DNA of 64,000 nucleotides from Helicobacter pylori (GTDB lineage Bacteria; Campylobacterota; Campylobacteria; Campylobacterales; Helicobacteraceae): NCBI RefSeq assembly GCF_016748675.1, contig NZ_CP051534.1, positions 930,001 to 994,000 of the forward strand, read 5' to 3'. Shown piece by piece: positions 36,101 to 44,881 of this stretch (position 1 is its first letter; each line of letters starts with the position of its first letter). The notes under the pieces were generated by a model. It saw only the letters and a program-made list of their open reading frames with translations, ran no database searches and was not told where the DNA came from. The position numbers and the translations under genes were made by a program.

Positions 36101-37683
36101 GCAATAACCCCTTAATCCAGTTCAACACTTCTTCAAAAGAAGCAGGCGTTTACACGCTTATTGATAGCGCTAAAGCCATTTATTATGGGTATAACAACCA
36201 AATCACAGGAGGCAGCAGCCTAGATAATTACCTTAAGCTTTATGCGCTCATTGATATTAATGGCAAGCACATGGTGATGAGCGACAACGGCTTAACTTAT
36301 AACGGGCAAGCCGTGAGTATTAAAGATGGCGGTTTAGTTGTAGGCTTTAAGGACTCTCAAAATCAATACATTTACACTTCCATTCTTTATAATAAAGTGA
36401 AAATCGCTGTTTCTAATGATCCTATCAATAACCTACAAGCCCCCACCTTAAAACAATATATCGCTCAAATTCAGGGCGTTCAAAGCGTGAATAGTATTGA
36501 TCAAGCTGGAGGCAATCAAGCGATTAATTGGCTCAATAAAATCTTTGAAACTAAGGGAAGTCCTTTATTCGCTCCCTATTATTTAGAAAGCCATTCCGCA
36601 AAAGATTTAACCACGATCGCTGGAGACATTGCCAACACTTTAGAAGTCATCGCTAACCCTGATTTTAAAAATGACGCCACTAATATTTTACAGATCAACA
36701 CCTACACGCAGCAAATGAGCCGTTTAGCCAAGCTCTCTGACACTTCAACTTTCGCTCGTTCTGATTTCTTGGAACGCTTAGAAGCCCTTAAAAACAAGCG
36801 ATTCGCTGATGCGATCCCTAACGCTATGGATGTGATTTTAAAATACTCTCAAAGAAACAGAGTTAAAAATAATGTGTGGGCGACAGGAGTTGGAGGGGCT
36901 AGTTTTATTAATGGAGGCACTGGAACTTTATATGGTATCAATGTAGGGTATGATAGGTTTATTAAGGGCGTGATTGTGGGGGGCTATGCCGCTTATGGGT
37001 ATAGCGGGTTTCATGGAAATATCACTCAATCAGGCTCTAGCAATGTCAATATGGGCGTTTATAGCCGAGCGTTTATCAAAAGAAGCGAATTAACAATGAG
37101 CTTGAATGAGACTTGGGGATACAATAAGACTTTCATCAACTCCTATGACCCCCTACTCTCAATCATCAATCAGTCTTACAAATACGACACTTGGACGACT
37201 GACGCTAAAATCAATTATGGCTATGATTTCATGTTTAAAGATAAAAGCGTTATTTTTAAACCCCAAGTAGGCCTAGCTTATTATTACATTGGTTTGTCTG
37301 GTTTAAGGGGTATTATGGATGATCCTATTTATAATCAATTCAGAGCCAATGCTGACCCTAATAAAAAATCCGTTCTAACGATCAATTTTGCTCTAGAAAG
37401 TCGGCACTACTTCAATAAAAACTCTTATTATTTTGTGATTGCGGATGTGGGCAGAGACTTATTCATTAATTCTATGGGGGATAAAATGGTGCGTTTCATC
37501 GGTAATAACACCCTAAGCTATAGAGATGGTGGCAGATACAACACTTTTGCCAGCATTATCACAGGCGGGGAGATAAGATTGTTCAAAACCTTTTACGTGA
37601 ATGCGGGCATTGGGGCTAGGTTTGGACTTGATTATAAAGATATTAATATTACCGGAAATATTGGTATGCGCTATGCTTTTTAA
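30106..37683 (+). CDS. vlpC: VlpC-like VacA-family autotransporter, 2525 residues
   Basis: A giant type V secreted protein. The long signal region (residues 1-80) has an extended basic N-terminus (FKLNKISKKIFKLNQILK), a hydrophobic core (KASVLLIGALGGL) and cleavage near ALGGLSHLRANE. The passenger contains beta-helix runs, four FNQG(T/S)Y(H/N)F modules (about residues 262-327), a duplicated Gln/Glu-rich helical segment (about 446-693) and VacA-like SFNGGTLxxGN-type strands. Residues about 2260-2525 form the beta-barrel (NNVWATGVGGASFINGGTG to IGMRYAF, terminal Phe). It resembles HP0922 (vlpC) in place and size. VacA-like paralogs promote colonisation; toxin activity is not expected. No frameshift was seen along 7.6 kb. 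Confidence 0.93.
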   Translation: MAFKKARLISKFISKGSFKLNKISKKIFKLNQILKREKPLKCHKKALKPIKKLSNRSKSFLKASVLLIGALGGLSHLRANECRYWSWSSWGYHDNIESGPNSPTHNSYCLFSSAQGSGTYYLNTLTTYSAGGASFTQKFNGGTLNVGGNIRFGGTGINGGDVGYITGTYDAQTINFNSSHITTGNSYSDGGGATLNFNATNNLTINQASFDNNDAGTQHSYMNFKGSNIKVSGSSFKDDTDGGFNFSGNSNNSTISFNQTDFNQGTYHFSNSTSSSFDNSSFNQGSYHFNSTQSTFENSNFNQGTYNFNDNTSFNNDTFNQGTYNFNTSKVSFSGINTLNSSSPFASLKGSVSFGSDAIFNLNQTLNSNQTYDILTTNGAIQYGVYQSYLWDLINYKGDKAISHVGVGNNTYDVTFDINGQDETLQETFNKQSIITQFLGDDLQQQAQKTYQEDLTHSQNSLNNVTSDNTIANNDTSYTQSKNTTVATDAQNLENTNQKIQQDEQALEKDLAQIKQLANSTTGFNEQAFNQAQKQEQQDEQTLQNDEKTFNNEQDSLNKAIQQAQAQQQKQEQAQAQKTYQEDVTNSQTALNNATSDNKIANSDTDYTKSSNPTINKDAQNLENTNQQIAQDEQALEQDLDKLKQLANSTTGFNEQAFNQAQSKEQQDEQTLQNDENAFNAEQEGLEQAIANAKPTSPTPSHAPTPTKHTVQNTPPNKVSPTPPTQNLPTTNVWNGVYNLQNQTYSNKGIYYIDPNLSGQSGQSANTLSTYTANLFGRSFGVNIQNGTLIIGNNTESVNDNGLIWIGHGGFGYITGTFSAANIYLTNNFKTGEGVSNSDGGGANITFKASDNITMDGLNYNDAETVTKMIQTGASQHSYAAFDATNNISVTNSSFSDMTWGKFSFSAKNISFSNASFSGFTNPGGSSVISANATNSLSFINSRLNGGAVYNLQANNLIFNNTQAVFNVLYSRGTSNFNATTQLLGNTSFTLSSQSLLNFNGDTTLQNNANITLGNKSQAAFKNSLTLDNNSNLSLDNQSVLNANNTSAFNNQASLNIYNGSQATFSSLFFNGGTLSLNASSKLNASSASFSNNTTINLDDSVLSASNTSSLNVNINFQGASQANFGGNTTIDTASFNFDSASSLNFNNLTANGALNFNGYAPSLTKALMSVSGQFVLGNNGDINLSDINIFDNITKSVTYNILNAQKGITGISGANGYEKILFYGMKIQNATYSDNNNIQTWSFINPLNSSQIIQESIKNGDLTIEVLNNPNSASNTIFNIAPELYNYQASKQNPTGYSYDYSDNQAGTYYLTSNIKGLFTPKGSQTPQTPGTYSPFNQPLNSLNIYNKGFSNENLKTLLGILSQNSATLKEMIESNQLDNITNINEVLQLLDKIKITQVQKQALLETINHLTDNINQTFNNGNLIIGATQDNVTNSTSSIWFGGNGYSSPCALDSATCSSFRNTYLGQLLGSTSPYLGYINADFKAKSIYITGTLGSGNAFESGGSADVTFQSTNNLVLNKANIEAQATDNIFNLLGPKGINEIFNQGNLANVLSQVAMEKIKQAGGLGNFIENALSPLSKELPASLQDETLGQLIGQNNLDNLLNNSGVMNEIQNIISKKLSIFGNFVTPSIIENYLAKQSLKSMLDDKGLLNFIGGYIDASELSSILSVVLKDITNPPASLQKDIGVVANDLLNEFLGQDVVKKLESQGLVSNIINNIISQGGLSGVYNQGLGSVLPPSLQNALKENDLGALLSPRGLHDFWQKGYFNFLSNGYVFVNNSSFSNATGGSLNFVANKSIIFNGDNTIDFSKYQGALIFASNGVSNINITTLNATNGLSLNAGLNNVSVQKGEICINLANCPTTKNSSSSSSVTPTNESLSVRANNFTFLGAIASNGAIDLSQVKNNSVIGTLNLNENATLQANNLTITNAFNNASNSTANINGNFTLNQQATLSTNASGLNVMGNFNSYGDLVFNLSHSASHAIINAQGNATVMANGNNPLIQFNTSSKEAGVYTLIDSAKAIYYGYNNQITGGSSLDNYLKLYALIDINGKHMVMSDNGLTYNGQAVSIKDGGLVVGFKDSQNQYIYTSILYNKVKIAVSNDPINNLQAPTLKQYIAQIQGVQSVNSIDQAGGNQAINWLNKIFETKGSPLFAPYYLESHSAKDLTTIAGDIANTLEVIANPDFKNDATNILQINTYTQQMSRLAKLSDTSTFARSDFLERLEALKNKRFADAIPNAMDVILKYSQRNRVKNNVWATGVGGASFINGGTGTLYGINVGYDRFIKGVIVGGYAAYGYSGFHGNITQSGSSNVNMGVYSRAFIKRSELTMSLNETWGYNKTFINSYDPLLSIINQSYKYDTWTTDAKINYGYDFMFKDKSVIFKPQVGLAYYYIGLSGLRGIMDDPIYNQFRANADPNKKSVLTINFALESRHYFNKNSYYFVIADVGRDLFINSMGDKMVRFIGNNTLSYRDGGRYNTFASIITGGEIRLFKTFYVNAGIGARFGLDYKDINITGNIGMRYAF
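30889..31085 (+). repeat. Four FNQG(T/S)Y modules in the autotransporter
   Basis: TTCAATCAAGG(C/G)A(C/G)TTAT-type units recur at about 30889, 30949, 31006 and 31060, 51-60 bases apart. They encode consecutive beta-helix rungs (FNQGTYHFSN, FNQGSYHFNS, FNQGTYNFND, FNQGTYNFNT). Confidence 0.85.
31441..32184 (+). repeat. Tandem duplication of a ~387-bp segment in the autotransporter
   Basis: AQKTYQED(L/V)T(H/N)SQ begins at 31441 and again at 31828, offset 387 bases (129 codons). The two copies remain alike through LENTNQ(K/Q)I, DEQALE(K/Q)DL, KQLANSTTGFNEQAFNQAQ and EQQDEQTLQND to about 31797 and 32184. The product is Gln/Glu/Asn-rich and likely helical or coiled. Being in frame, copies can be gained or lost. 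Confidence 0.9.
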
Positions 37684-37734
37684 TGGTATCATTAAACTTA
37701 TTTTTAACAAGCCTAATTCATAGCAGGATCACCC

Positions 37735-38844
37735 ATGCAATTTCCAAAAGCCTTATTACATTCATCATTCTTTTTACCTTTATTTTTATCTTATTGTATC
37801 GCTGAAGAAAATGGGGCGTATGCGAGCGTGGGGTTTGAATATTCCATTAGTCATGCAATCCAGCACAATGACCCTTTTTTGAATCAAGAACGCATCCAAA
37901 TCATTTCTAACGCTCAAAACCAAATCTACAAACTCAATCAAGTCAAAAATGAAATCACCAGCATGCCCAACACCTTTAACCACATCAACAACGCTTTAAA
38001 AAACGATGCTAAATTAACCCCCACTGAAAAGCAAGCCGAAACCTACTACCTGCAATCCACGCTTCAAAACATTGAAAAAATAGTCACGCTTAGCGGTGGC
38101 ATTGCATCTAACCCACAATTAGCCCAAGCGTTAGAAAAAATGCAAGAACCCATTACTAACCCTTTAGAATTAGCAGAAAACTTAAAAAATTTAGAATTGC
38201 AATTTGCTCAATCTCAAAACCGCATGCTTTCTTCTTTATCTTCTCAAATCGCTGCAATTTCAAATTCTTTGAACGCGCTTGATTCTAACTCTTATTCTAA
38301 AAACATTTCAAGCATGTATGGGATGAGTTTGAGCGTAGGGTATAAGCATTTCTTCACTAAGAAAAAAAATCAAGGGTTTCGCTATTATTTGTTCTATGAC
38401 TATGGTTACACTAATTTTGGTTTTGTGGGCAATGGCTTTGATGGTTTAGGCAAAATGAATAACCACCTCTATGGGCTTGGAATAGACTATCTTTATAATT
38501 TCATTGATAATTCACAAAAACATTCTAGCGTGGGTTTTTATATAGGCTTTGCTTTAGCGGGGAGTTCGTGGGTAGGGAGTGGTTTAGGCATGTGGGTGAG
38601 TCAAAGGGATTTTATCAACAATTATTTGACTGGTTATCAGGCTAAAATGCACACGAGTTTTTTCCAAATCCCTTTGAATTTTGGGGTTCGTGTGAATGTC
38701 AATAGGCATAACGGCTTTGAAATGGGCTTAAAGATCCCTTTAGCGGTCAATTCCTTTTATGAAACGCATGGCAAAGGGTTAGATACTTCCCTCTTTTTCA
38801 AACGCCTTGTGGCGTTTAACGTGAGTTATGTTTATAGTTTTTAG
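37735..38844 (+). CDS. hopK: HopK outer-membrane protein
   Basis: A 369-residue Hop-family beta-barrel. The signal peptide is residues 1-22 (KALLHSSFFLPLFLSYCIA), then EENGAYASVGFEYSISHAI, the Hop mature-end motif. The middle (about 45-195) is helical, with LNQVKNEITSMPNTFNHIN. The C-terminal barrel has MYGMSLSVGYKHFFTKKKNQGFRYYLFYDYGYT and ends FNVSYVYSF. Size and location right after the VacA-like gene match HopK (HP0923). Start ATG 37735 follows AGCAGGATCACCC. Gene is intact. Confidence 0.88.
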   Translation: MQFPKALLHSSFFLPLFLSYCIAEENGAYASVGFEYSISHAIQHNDPFLNQERIQIISNAQNQIYKLNQVKNEITSMPNTFNHINNALKNDAKLTPTEKQAETYYLQSTLQNIEKIVTLSGGIASNPQLAQALEKMQEPITNPLELAENLKNLELQFAQSQNRMLSSLSSQIAAISNSLNALDSNSYSKNISSMYGMSLSVGYKHFFTKKKNQGFRYYLFYDYGYTNFGFVGNGFDGLGKMNNHLYGLGIDYLYNFIDNSQKHSSVGFYIGFALAGSSWVGSGLGMWVSQRDFINNYLTGYQAKMHTSFFQIPLNFGVRVNVNRHNGFEMGLKIPLAVNSFYETHGKGLDTSLFFKRLVAFNVSYVYSF

Positions 38845-38909
38845 GGGGGTAGAAATAAGCACCCCTTAAATGTCAGTGCACCGCAACCTTTGAATTTTAA
38901 AAACTAGAT

Positions 38910-39116
38910 TTAGTTTTTTTGCCTCAAATGATGGACACTCTCGCCCCCAAGACCATAATTATTAGAATCGACCTCATCTATAATAACCACAATAGAAGCC
39001 TTATTTTTGTTTAACACCTTAACCATCAAATCTGAAACCCCTTCAATCAATTGCTGTTTTTGCTCGTTTGTTGGCCCTCCATTTTCTGGCACGAGTTTGA
39101 TATTGATAAACGGCAT
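38910..39116 (-). CDS. dmpI: 4-oxalocrotonate tautomerase family protein (DmpI-like)
   Basis: A 68-residue protein with the 4-OT fold. After Met removal the N-terminal Pro (MPFINIKLVPENG) is the catalytic base of the family. The helix-strand unit NEQKQQLIEGVSDLMVKVLNKNKASIVVIIDEVDSNNYGLGG is typical, with the conserved GG turn. The physiological substrate in H. pylori is unknown; a catechol pathway is not expected. It stands alone and points away from hopK. TAAGGAATAAC precedes its ATG. Confidence 0.92.
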   Translation of the reverse strand: MPFINIKLVPENGGPTNEQKQQLIEGVSDLMVKVLNKNKASIVVIIDEVDSNNYGLGGESVHHLRQKN

Positions 39117-39277
39117 GTTATTCCTTAAAATTGAGATAGCGTATTATAACGCTTTTATTTAAACGCTTCATTAGCGCTTTTTCATCTTAAACTCTCTTTT
39201 AAAAAACAATAAAATAAAAAACAATAAAAGCCCTTTTAGTGGCTTTCAAGTCAAGTTAAGTTTGATATACTAACAGA

Positions 39278-39859
39278 ATGAATACTTATAAAAACAGCTT
39301 GAACCACTTTTTAAATTTAGTGGATTGTTTAGAAAAAATCCCCAATGTGGGTAAAAAGTCTGCCTTTAAAATGGCGTATCATTTGGGTTTGGAAAACCCC
39401 TATCTGGCGCTCAAAATCACGCACGCTTTAGAGAACGCGCTAGAAAACCTTAAAACATGCACATCTTGTAACGCGCTCAGTGAGAGTGAGGTTTGTGAGA
39501 TTTGTTCTGATGAAAGCCGGCAAAATTCTCAGCTTTGCATGGTTTTACACCCAAGAGATGTGTTTATTTTAGAAGATTTAAAGGATTTTTTAGGGCGCTA
39601 TTATGTGTTAAATTCCATAGAAGAAGTGGATTTTAACGCCCTAGAAAAACGCCTGATTGGAGAAAACATTAAAGAAATCATTTTTGCCTTCCCTCCCACT
39701 TTGGCTAATGATTCTTTAATGCTTTATATTGAAGATAAATTACAACGATTCCACCTCACTTTCACTAAAATCGCTCAAGGTGTGCCTACTGGAGTGAATT
39801 TTGAAAACATTGACTCAGTCTCGCTCTCAAGGGCGTTTAATTCAAGGATCAAAGCATGA
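39278..39859 (+). CDS. recR: RecR, recombination mediator
   Basis: A 193-residue RecR. The N-terminal helix-hairpin-helix ([19 protein letters not shown]), then a zinc finger with Cys in [16 protein letters not shown] (about residues 65-80), then a Toprim domain ([26 protein letters not shown]) and the C-terminal [22 protein letters not shown], which matches the family's GxxxEYxDxxTLxxA region in altered form. RecR works with RecO to load RecA on gaps. It overlaps truD by four bases (ATGA), so both are likely one transcript. Confidence 0.95.
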   Translation: MNTYKNSLNHFLNLVDCLEKIPNVGKKSAFKMAYHLGLENPYLALKITHALENALENLKTCTSCNALSESEVCEICSDESRQNSQLCMVLHPRDVFILEDLKDFLGRYYVLNSIEEVDFNALEKRLIGENIKEIIFAFPPTLANDSLMLYIEDKLQRFHLTFTKIAQGVPTGVNFENIDSVSLSRAFNSRIKA

Positions 39860-41001
39860 ATTTAAATTTTATGCCCCTATTGCACGCCTATAACCATGCG
39901 AGCATTGATTTTCATTTCAATTCTAGCGCTAGGGATTTTTGCGTGCATGAAGTGCCTTTGTATGAATTTAGCAACACAGGCGAGCATGCCGTTATTCAAG
40001 TGAGGAAAAGCGGTTTAAGCACTTTAGAAATGCTTCAAGTTTTTTCTCAAATTTTAGGGGTAAAAATCGCCGAATTGGGTTATGCGGGCTTGAAAGATAA
40101 AAACGCGCTGACGATTCAATTCATCTCACTCCCTAAAAAATACGCCCCTTTATTAGAAAAAAATACGCATAATTTGCAAGAAAGAAACCTTAAAATTCTG
40201 TCTTTGAATTACCATCATAATAAAATCAAATTAGGGCATTTGAAAGGGAATCGCTTTTTTATGCGCTTTAAAAAAATGACCCCCCTAAACGCTCAAAAAA
40301 CAAAGCAGGTTTTAGAACAAATCACGCAATTTGGCATGCCTAATTATTTTGGCTCACAACGCTTTGGGAAGTTCAATGACAACCATAAAGAAGGGTTAAA
40401 AATCTTACAAAATGAAACGAAATTCGCCCATCAAAAATTAAACGCTTTTTTAATTTCAAGCTATCAAAGTTATTTGTTTAATTCGCTTTTAAGCAAGCGA
40501 TTAGAAATCAGTAAAATCATTAGCGCTTTTAGCCTAAAAGAAAATTTAGAATTTTTTAAACAAAAAAATTTAAGCGTTAATCCAAACACTCTAAAAGCCC
40601 TTAAAAACCAAGCCCACCCCTTTAAAATCTTAGAAGGCGATGTGATGCGCCATTACCCTTATGGGAAGTTTTTTGACGCTTTAGAATTAGAAAAAGAAAG
40701 CGAAAGGTTTTTGAAAAAAGAAGCTGTGCCTACAGGGTTACTAGACGGCAAAAAAGCTCTTTATGCAAAAAATTTGAGTTTTGAAATTGAAAAAGAATTC
40801 CAGCATAACCTTTTAAATAGCCATGCTAAAACGCTAGGCTCTAGGCGGTTTTTTTGGGTGTTTGCAGAAAATGTAACTTCTCAATACATCAAAGAAAAAG
40901 CGCAATTTGAATTGGGATTTTACTTGCCTAAAGGGAGTTATGCGAGCGCGTTACTCAAAGAAATCAAGCATGAGAAAGGAGAAAATAATGACGAATTTTG
41001 A
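39856..41001 (+). CDS. truD: TruD, tRNA pseudouridine(13) synthase
   Basis: A 381-residue TruD family enzyme. [33 protein letters not shown] (about residues 27-60) is the substrate-binding N-terminal part. The signature [19 protein letters not shown] (about 74-92) contains the catalytic aspartate in [19 protein letters not shown] (about 162-176) is the second conserved motif. Length is normal. The 3' end overlaps the htpX start by 14 bases. It probably modifies U13 of tRNA-Glu. Confidence 0.93.
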   Translation: MNLNFMPLLHAYNHASIDFHFNSSARDFCVHEVPLYEFSNTGEHAVIQVRKSGLSTLEMLQVFSQILGVKIAELGYAGLKDKNALTIQFISLPKKYAPLLEKNTHNLQERNLKILSLNYHHNKIKLGHLKGNRFFMRFKKMTPLNAQKTKQVLEQITQFGMPNYFGSQRFGKFNDNHKEGLKILQNETKFAHQKLNAFLISSYQSYLFNSLLSKRLEISKIISAFSLKENLEFFKQKNLSVNPNTLKALKNQAHPFKILEGDVMRHYPYGKFFDALELEKESERFLKKEAVPTGLLDGKKALYAKNLSFEIEKEFQHNLLNSHAKTLGSRRFFWVFAENVTSQYIKEKAQFELGFYLPKGSYASALLKEIKHEKGENNDEF

Positions 41002-41951
41002 AAAGATTATCGCGCAAAACAGGCTCAAAACGAACGCGGTTTTAACCACTTATTGCGCGATTTTTGCTTTTATCGGGTTGTTGGTGGATGCTATTAGAAT
41101 CAACGCTAATGATTTAGGCATAGCCCTTTTTAAACTCATCACTTTTCAAATTTTTCCTACGATCACCATTATCATGTTTTTAGTGGCTTTTGTCGTTATT
41201 GTTATTTGTATCCAAAATTTTAGCTCTATCATGTTAAGCGGTGATGAATACAAGCTTATTGACCCAAGCAAGGTTTTAAGCTCTAAAGAAAATCAAATCC
41301 ATCGCCTTTTATTAGAACTTTTAGAAGAGGCTAAGCTTCATTTTGAGCCTAAGCTTTATATCATTAACGCCCCTTACATGAACGCTTTTGCGAGCGGGTG
41401 GGATGAATCTAATTCTCTTATCGCTCTTACAAGCGCTTTATAATTCTCTTATCGCTCTTACAAGCGCTTTAATAGAGAGGTTGGATAGAGATGAATTAAA
41501 AGCCGTGATCGCTCATGAGCTCAGCCACATACGGCACAATGACATCCGTTTGACCATGTGCGTGGGGATTTTAAGCAATATCATGCTGTTAGTGGCTAAT
41601 TTTAGCATGTATTTTTTCATGGGGAATCGCAAGAATAGTGGGGCGAATTTAGCCCGAATGATTTTATTACTCTTACAGATCGTTTTGCCTTTTTTAACGC
41701 TTATTTTGCAAATGTATTTGAGCCGCACACGAGAATACATGGCCGATAGCGGGGCGGCGTTTTTAATGCATGACAATAAGCCCATGATCAGGGCCTTGCA
41801 AAAAATTTCCAACGATTACACCAACAACGATTATAAAGAAATAGATAAAAATAGCACCCGATCAGCGGCCTATCTTTTTAACGCTGAAATGTTTAGCACC
41901 CACCCTAGCGTTAAAAATCGTATCCAATCCTTAAGAAAGCGTGTGATTTAA
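40988..41951 (+). pseudogene. htpX: HtpX membrane zinc protease, frameshifted by a 31-bp tandem duplication
   Basis: [19 protein letters not shown] starts at 40988, within the 3' end of truD. Two transmembrane helices (about residues 19-39 and 55-80) lead to [24 protein letters not shown], where a stop arises because 41410-41440 is repeated exactly as 41441-41471 (31 bases). In the shifted frame the protein continues [26 protein letters not shown], with the HExxH zinc site (HELSH), two more membrane helices and [14 protein letters not shown] (third zinc ligand Glu). Removing one copy restores a normal HtpX of about 310 residues. HtpX degrades misfolded membrane proteins. A downstream internal start (41388) could yield a truncated protein only. 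Confidence 0.92.
41410..41471 (+). repeat. Exact 31-bp tandem duplication inside htpX
   Basis: Two perfect adjacent copies (41410-41440; 41441-41471), starting TAATTCTCTTATCGC and ending AAGCGCTTTA. Not divisible by three, so the duplication alone causes the frameshift. Perfect identity points to a recent event that could revert. Confidence 0.95.
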
Positions 41952-42494
41952 ATGGAAAATTTTTTCAACCAATTTTTTGAAAACATCGGCGAAGATAAGA
42001 ATCGAGAAGGTTTGAAAGAGACGCCTAAAAGGGTTCAAGAATTATGGAAATTCTTGTATAAAGGCTATAAAGAAGACCCTAGAGTGGCTTTAAAAAGCGC
42101 GTATTTTCAAGGCGTTTGCGATGAAATGATAGTGGCTCAAAACATTGAATTTTACTCCACTTGCGAGCACCATTTGCTCCCTTTTTTTGGGAATATTAGC
42201 GTGGGATATATCCCTAAGGAAAAGATTATCGGCATTAGCGCAATCGCTAAACTCATTGAAATTTATAGCAAACGCCTACAAATCCAAGAAAGGCTGACCA
42301 CTCAAATTGCAGAAACTTTTGATGAAATCATAGAGCCAAGGGGCGTGATCGTGGTTTGTGAAGCCAAGCATTTGTGCATGAGCATGCAAGGGGTGCAAAA
42401 GCAAAATGCGATCATTAAAACAAGCGTTCTAAGAGGCCTCTTTAAAAAAGACCCTAAAACCAGAGCTGAATTTATGCAACTCTTAAAATCTTAG
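41952..42494 (+). CDS. folE: GTP cyclohydrolase I, FolE
   Basis: A 180-residue FolE, converting GTP to dihydroneopterin triphosphate. Visible are the N-terminal NREGLKETPKRVQELWKFLYKGY, the zinc site with Cys in STCEHHLLPFFG (about residues 73-84), IGISAIAKLIEIYSKRLQIQERLT, and the second zinc Cys in KHLCMSMQG (about 139-147). All catalytic residues are present. It begins immediately after the htpX stop. The product feeds folate and, through QueD, the 7-deazaguanine pathway of the neighbouring queD and queE. Confidence 0.97.
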   Translation: MENFFNQFFENIGEDKNREGLKETPKRVQELWKFLYKGYKEDPRVALKSAYFQGVCDEMIVAQNIEFYSTCEHHLLPFFGNISVGYIPKEKIIGISAIAKLIEIYSKRLQIQERLTTQIAETFDEIIEPRGVIVVCEAKHLCMSMQGVQKQNAIIKTSVLRGLFKKDPKTRAEFMQLLKS

Positions 42495-42509
42495 GTTATA
42501 ATTCTGTGC

Positions 42510-43424
42510 ATGAATAACCCTAATTTATCCTTTTATTATAATGAGTGCGAGCGTTTTGAAAGCTTTTTAAAAAACCATCATTTACACCTTGAAAGCTTCC
42601 ACCCTTATTTGGAAAGAGCCTTTTTTGAAATGGTGCTTAATGGGGGTAAAAGGTTCCGCCCTAAGCTTTTTTTAGCCGTGCTTTGCTCTTTAGTGGGTCA
42701 AAAAGATTATTCTAACCAGCAAACAGAATATTTTAAAATCGCTTTAAGCATTGAATGCTTGCACACTTATTCGCTCATCCATGACGATTTGCCTTGCATG
42801 GATAACGCCGCCTTAAGGAGAAACCACCCCACTTTACACGCTAAATACGATGAAACCACAGCCGTTTTAATCGGCGATGCGCTCAACACTTACTCTTTTG
42901 AATTGCTTTCAAACTCTTTATTAGAAAGCCCTATCATTGTGGAATTGATCAAAATCTTAAGCGTTAATGGGGGGATCAAAGGCATGATTTTAGGGCAGGC
43001 TTTGGATTGCTATTTTGAGAACACGCCCTTAAATTTAGAACAACTCACTTTCTTACACGAGCATAAAACCGCTAAATTGATTAGCGCAAGCCTGATGATG
43101 GGGCTTGTTGCAAGCGGTATTAAAGATGAAGAGCTTTTTAAATGGCTTCAGGCTTTTGGGTTAAAAACGGGTCTTTGTTTTCAAGTGCTAGATGATATTA
43201 TAGACGTTACACAAGATGAAAAAGAAAGCGGTAAAACCACTCATTTAGACAGCGCTAAAAACAGCTTTGTGAATTTATTGGGGCTAAAAAAGGCAAGCGA
43301 TTACGCTCAAACTTTAAAAACAGAGGTTTTAAACGATTTAAACCTACTAAAACCCGCTTATCCTTTATTGCAAGAAAATTTAAACGCATTATTGAACACT
43401 CTATTTATTAAAGGCAAGACATGA
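42510..43424 (+). CDS. ispA: Farnesyl/geranyl diphosphate synthase, IspA
   Basis: A 304-residue short-chain trans-prenyltransferase. [18 protein letters not shown] (about residues 43-60), the first Asp-rich motif in [19 protein letters not shown] (about 91-109, DDxxxxD), and the second [20 protein letters not shown] (about 221-240). Length is normal. Chain length cannot be read with certainty; farnesyl diphosphate synthase is the best guess. ATG is 15 bases past the folE stop, and its stop overlaps surE. Confidence 0.93.
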   Translation: MNNPNLSFYYNECERFESFLKNHHLHLESFHPYLERAFFEMVLNGGKRFRPKLFLAVLCSLVGQKDYSNQQTEYFKIALSIECLHTYSLIHDDLPCMDNAALRRNHPTLHAKYDETTAVLIGDALNTYSFELLSNSLLESPIIVELIKILSVNGGIKGMILGQALDCYFENTPLNLEQLTFLHEHKTAKLISASLMMGLVASGIKDEELFKWLQAFGLKTGLCFQVLDDIIDVTQDEKESGKTTHLDSAKNSFVNLLGLKKASDYAQTLKTEVLNDLNLLKPAYPLLQENLNALLNTLFIKGKT

Positions 43425-44224
43425 AAAAAATTCTACTCACTAACGATGATGGCTACCATGCAAAAGGCATTAAAGCTTTAGAACAAGCTTTAGAAGAAAT
43501 GGCAGAAATTTATGTGGTCGCCCCCAAGCATGAAAAAAGTGCATGCTCGCAATGCATCACGATCACCGCGCCTTTGAGAGCGGAGAAAATTAAGGGCAAA
43601 GAAGGCCGGCATTACAGGATTGATGATGGCACGCCAAGCGATTGCGTGTATCTGGCGATCAATGAGCTGTTCAAACATGTTTGTTTTGATTTAGTGATTT
43701 CAGGGATCAATCTTGGATCTAACATGGGCGAAGACACGATTTATTCGGGAACGGTGGCCGGAGCGATTGAAGGCACGATTCAGGGCGTGCCTTCCATTGC
43801 GATTTCTCAAATCCTTTCTAACAAAAACAAAAACACTCCCTTAAGTTTTGATCTAGCTCAAAAGATCATCCAGGATTTAGTCCAAAACATTTTCACCAAA
43901 GGCTACCCTTTAAAAGGGCGCAAACTCCTGAATGTGAATGTCCCTAATTGCTCCTTACAAGAATATAAGGGCGAATGCATCACCCCTAAGGGCTATCGGT
44001 TGTATAAAAAAGAAGTGCACAGGCGCACAGACCCCAAAAACGAAAGCTATTTTTGGCTAGGGCTGCACCCCTTAGAATGGCAAAAGCGCGAAAATGAAGA
44101 CAGGCTCTCTGATTTTGACGCTATCGCTTCAAACCATGCCTCTATCACGCCTTTAAATTTAGACTTAACCAGTTATGATGATTTAAAAAGCTTGGAATCT
44201 TGGCATGAGGGAATGTTAAAGTGA
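43421..44224 (+). CDS. surE: SurE, 5'-nucleotidase
   Basis: A 267-residue Sur[18 protein letters not shown] (residues 4-20) carries the catalytic DD metal site, and [30 protein letters not shown] (about 88-117) supplies the serine/asparagine ligands and dimer contact. It dephosphorylates nucleoside 5'/3'-monophosphates and short polyphosphate, in stationary-phase survival. It overlaps ispA (ATGA) and the following lipoprotein gene (4 bases), so the run is one operon. No odd features. Confidence 0.95.
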   Translation: MKKILLTNDDGYHAKGIKALEQALEEMAEIYVVAPKHEKSACSQCITITAPLRAEKIKGKEGRHYRIDDGTPSDCVYLAINELFKHVCFDLVISGINLGSNMGEDTIYSGTVAGAIEGTIQGVPSIAISQILSNKNKNTPLSFDLAQKIIQDLVQNIFTKGYPLKGRKLLNVNVPNCSLQEYKGECITPKGYRLYKKEVHRRTDPKNESYFWLGLHPLEWQKRENEDRLSDFDAIASNHASITPLNLDLTSYDDLKSLESWHEGMLK

Positions 44225-44880
44225 TTAAAAATCGCCGCTTGGCTTTTTTAGGGCTAATTGTTGGGGTTCTATTCTTCTTTAGCGCATGCCAACACCGCCT
44301 GCACATGGGGTATTATTCAGAAGTTACAGGGGATTATTTGTTCAATTATAATTCCACTATCGTGGTGGCTTATGACAGAAGCGATGCGATGACTTCTTAT
44401 TATATCAATGTGATCGTTTATGAATTGCAAAAATTAGGCTTTTATAATGTCTTCACGCAAGCGGAATTCCCATTAGATAAAGCAAAAAATGTGATCTATG
44501 CGCGCATTGTCCGTAATATCTCGGCTGTGCCGTTTTATCAATACAATTACCAACTGATCGATCAAGTCAATAAGCCTTGTTATTTTCTTGGGGGGCAGTT
44601 TTATTGCTCCCAAACCCCCACAGATTACTACGCTATCAATGGCTTTAGCGAGCAAATTTTGATGAGCGCTAATTCTCATTTTATTTTGGATTGGTATGAT
44701 GTGGTGTTGCAAAAACGGGTTTTATATGTGGATGGGAGCGTGAGCGGGAGGACTTGCGGCTATCAAATGCTTTATAGGGATTTGATTAAAAGCACGATCA
44801 AACGCATTGATTTTAACCGCCCTGAACGCTACTACTACAATTTAAGACTGCCCCTTTATCAGCCATGTTATAGGCAATGA
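44221..44880 (+). CDS. Putative lipoprotein
   Basis: A 219-residue exported protein starting with GTG at 44221. The N-terminus [22 protein letters not shown] is a lipoprotein signal peptide with lipobox FSAC; Cys23 is the expected lipidated residue. The mature part ([22 protein letters not shown]) is rich in Tyr and Asn, with two further cysteine pairs (about residues 120-128 region and GRTCGYQ). No named domain is recognised. It is tightly placed between surE and queD. Outer-membrane or periplasmic location is inferred. Confidence 0.8.
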   Translation: MIKNRRLAFLGLIVGVLFFFSACQHRLHMGYYSEVTGDYLFNYNSTIVVAYDRSDAMTSYYINVIVYELQKLGFYNVFTQAEFPLDKAKNVIYARIVRNISAVPFYQYNYQLIDQVNKPCYFLGGQFYCSQTPTDYYAINGFSEQILMSANSHFILDWYDVVLQKRVLYVDGSVSGRTCGYQMLYRDLIKSTIKRIDFNRPERYYYNLRLPLYQPCYRQ

Positions 44881-44881
44881 A

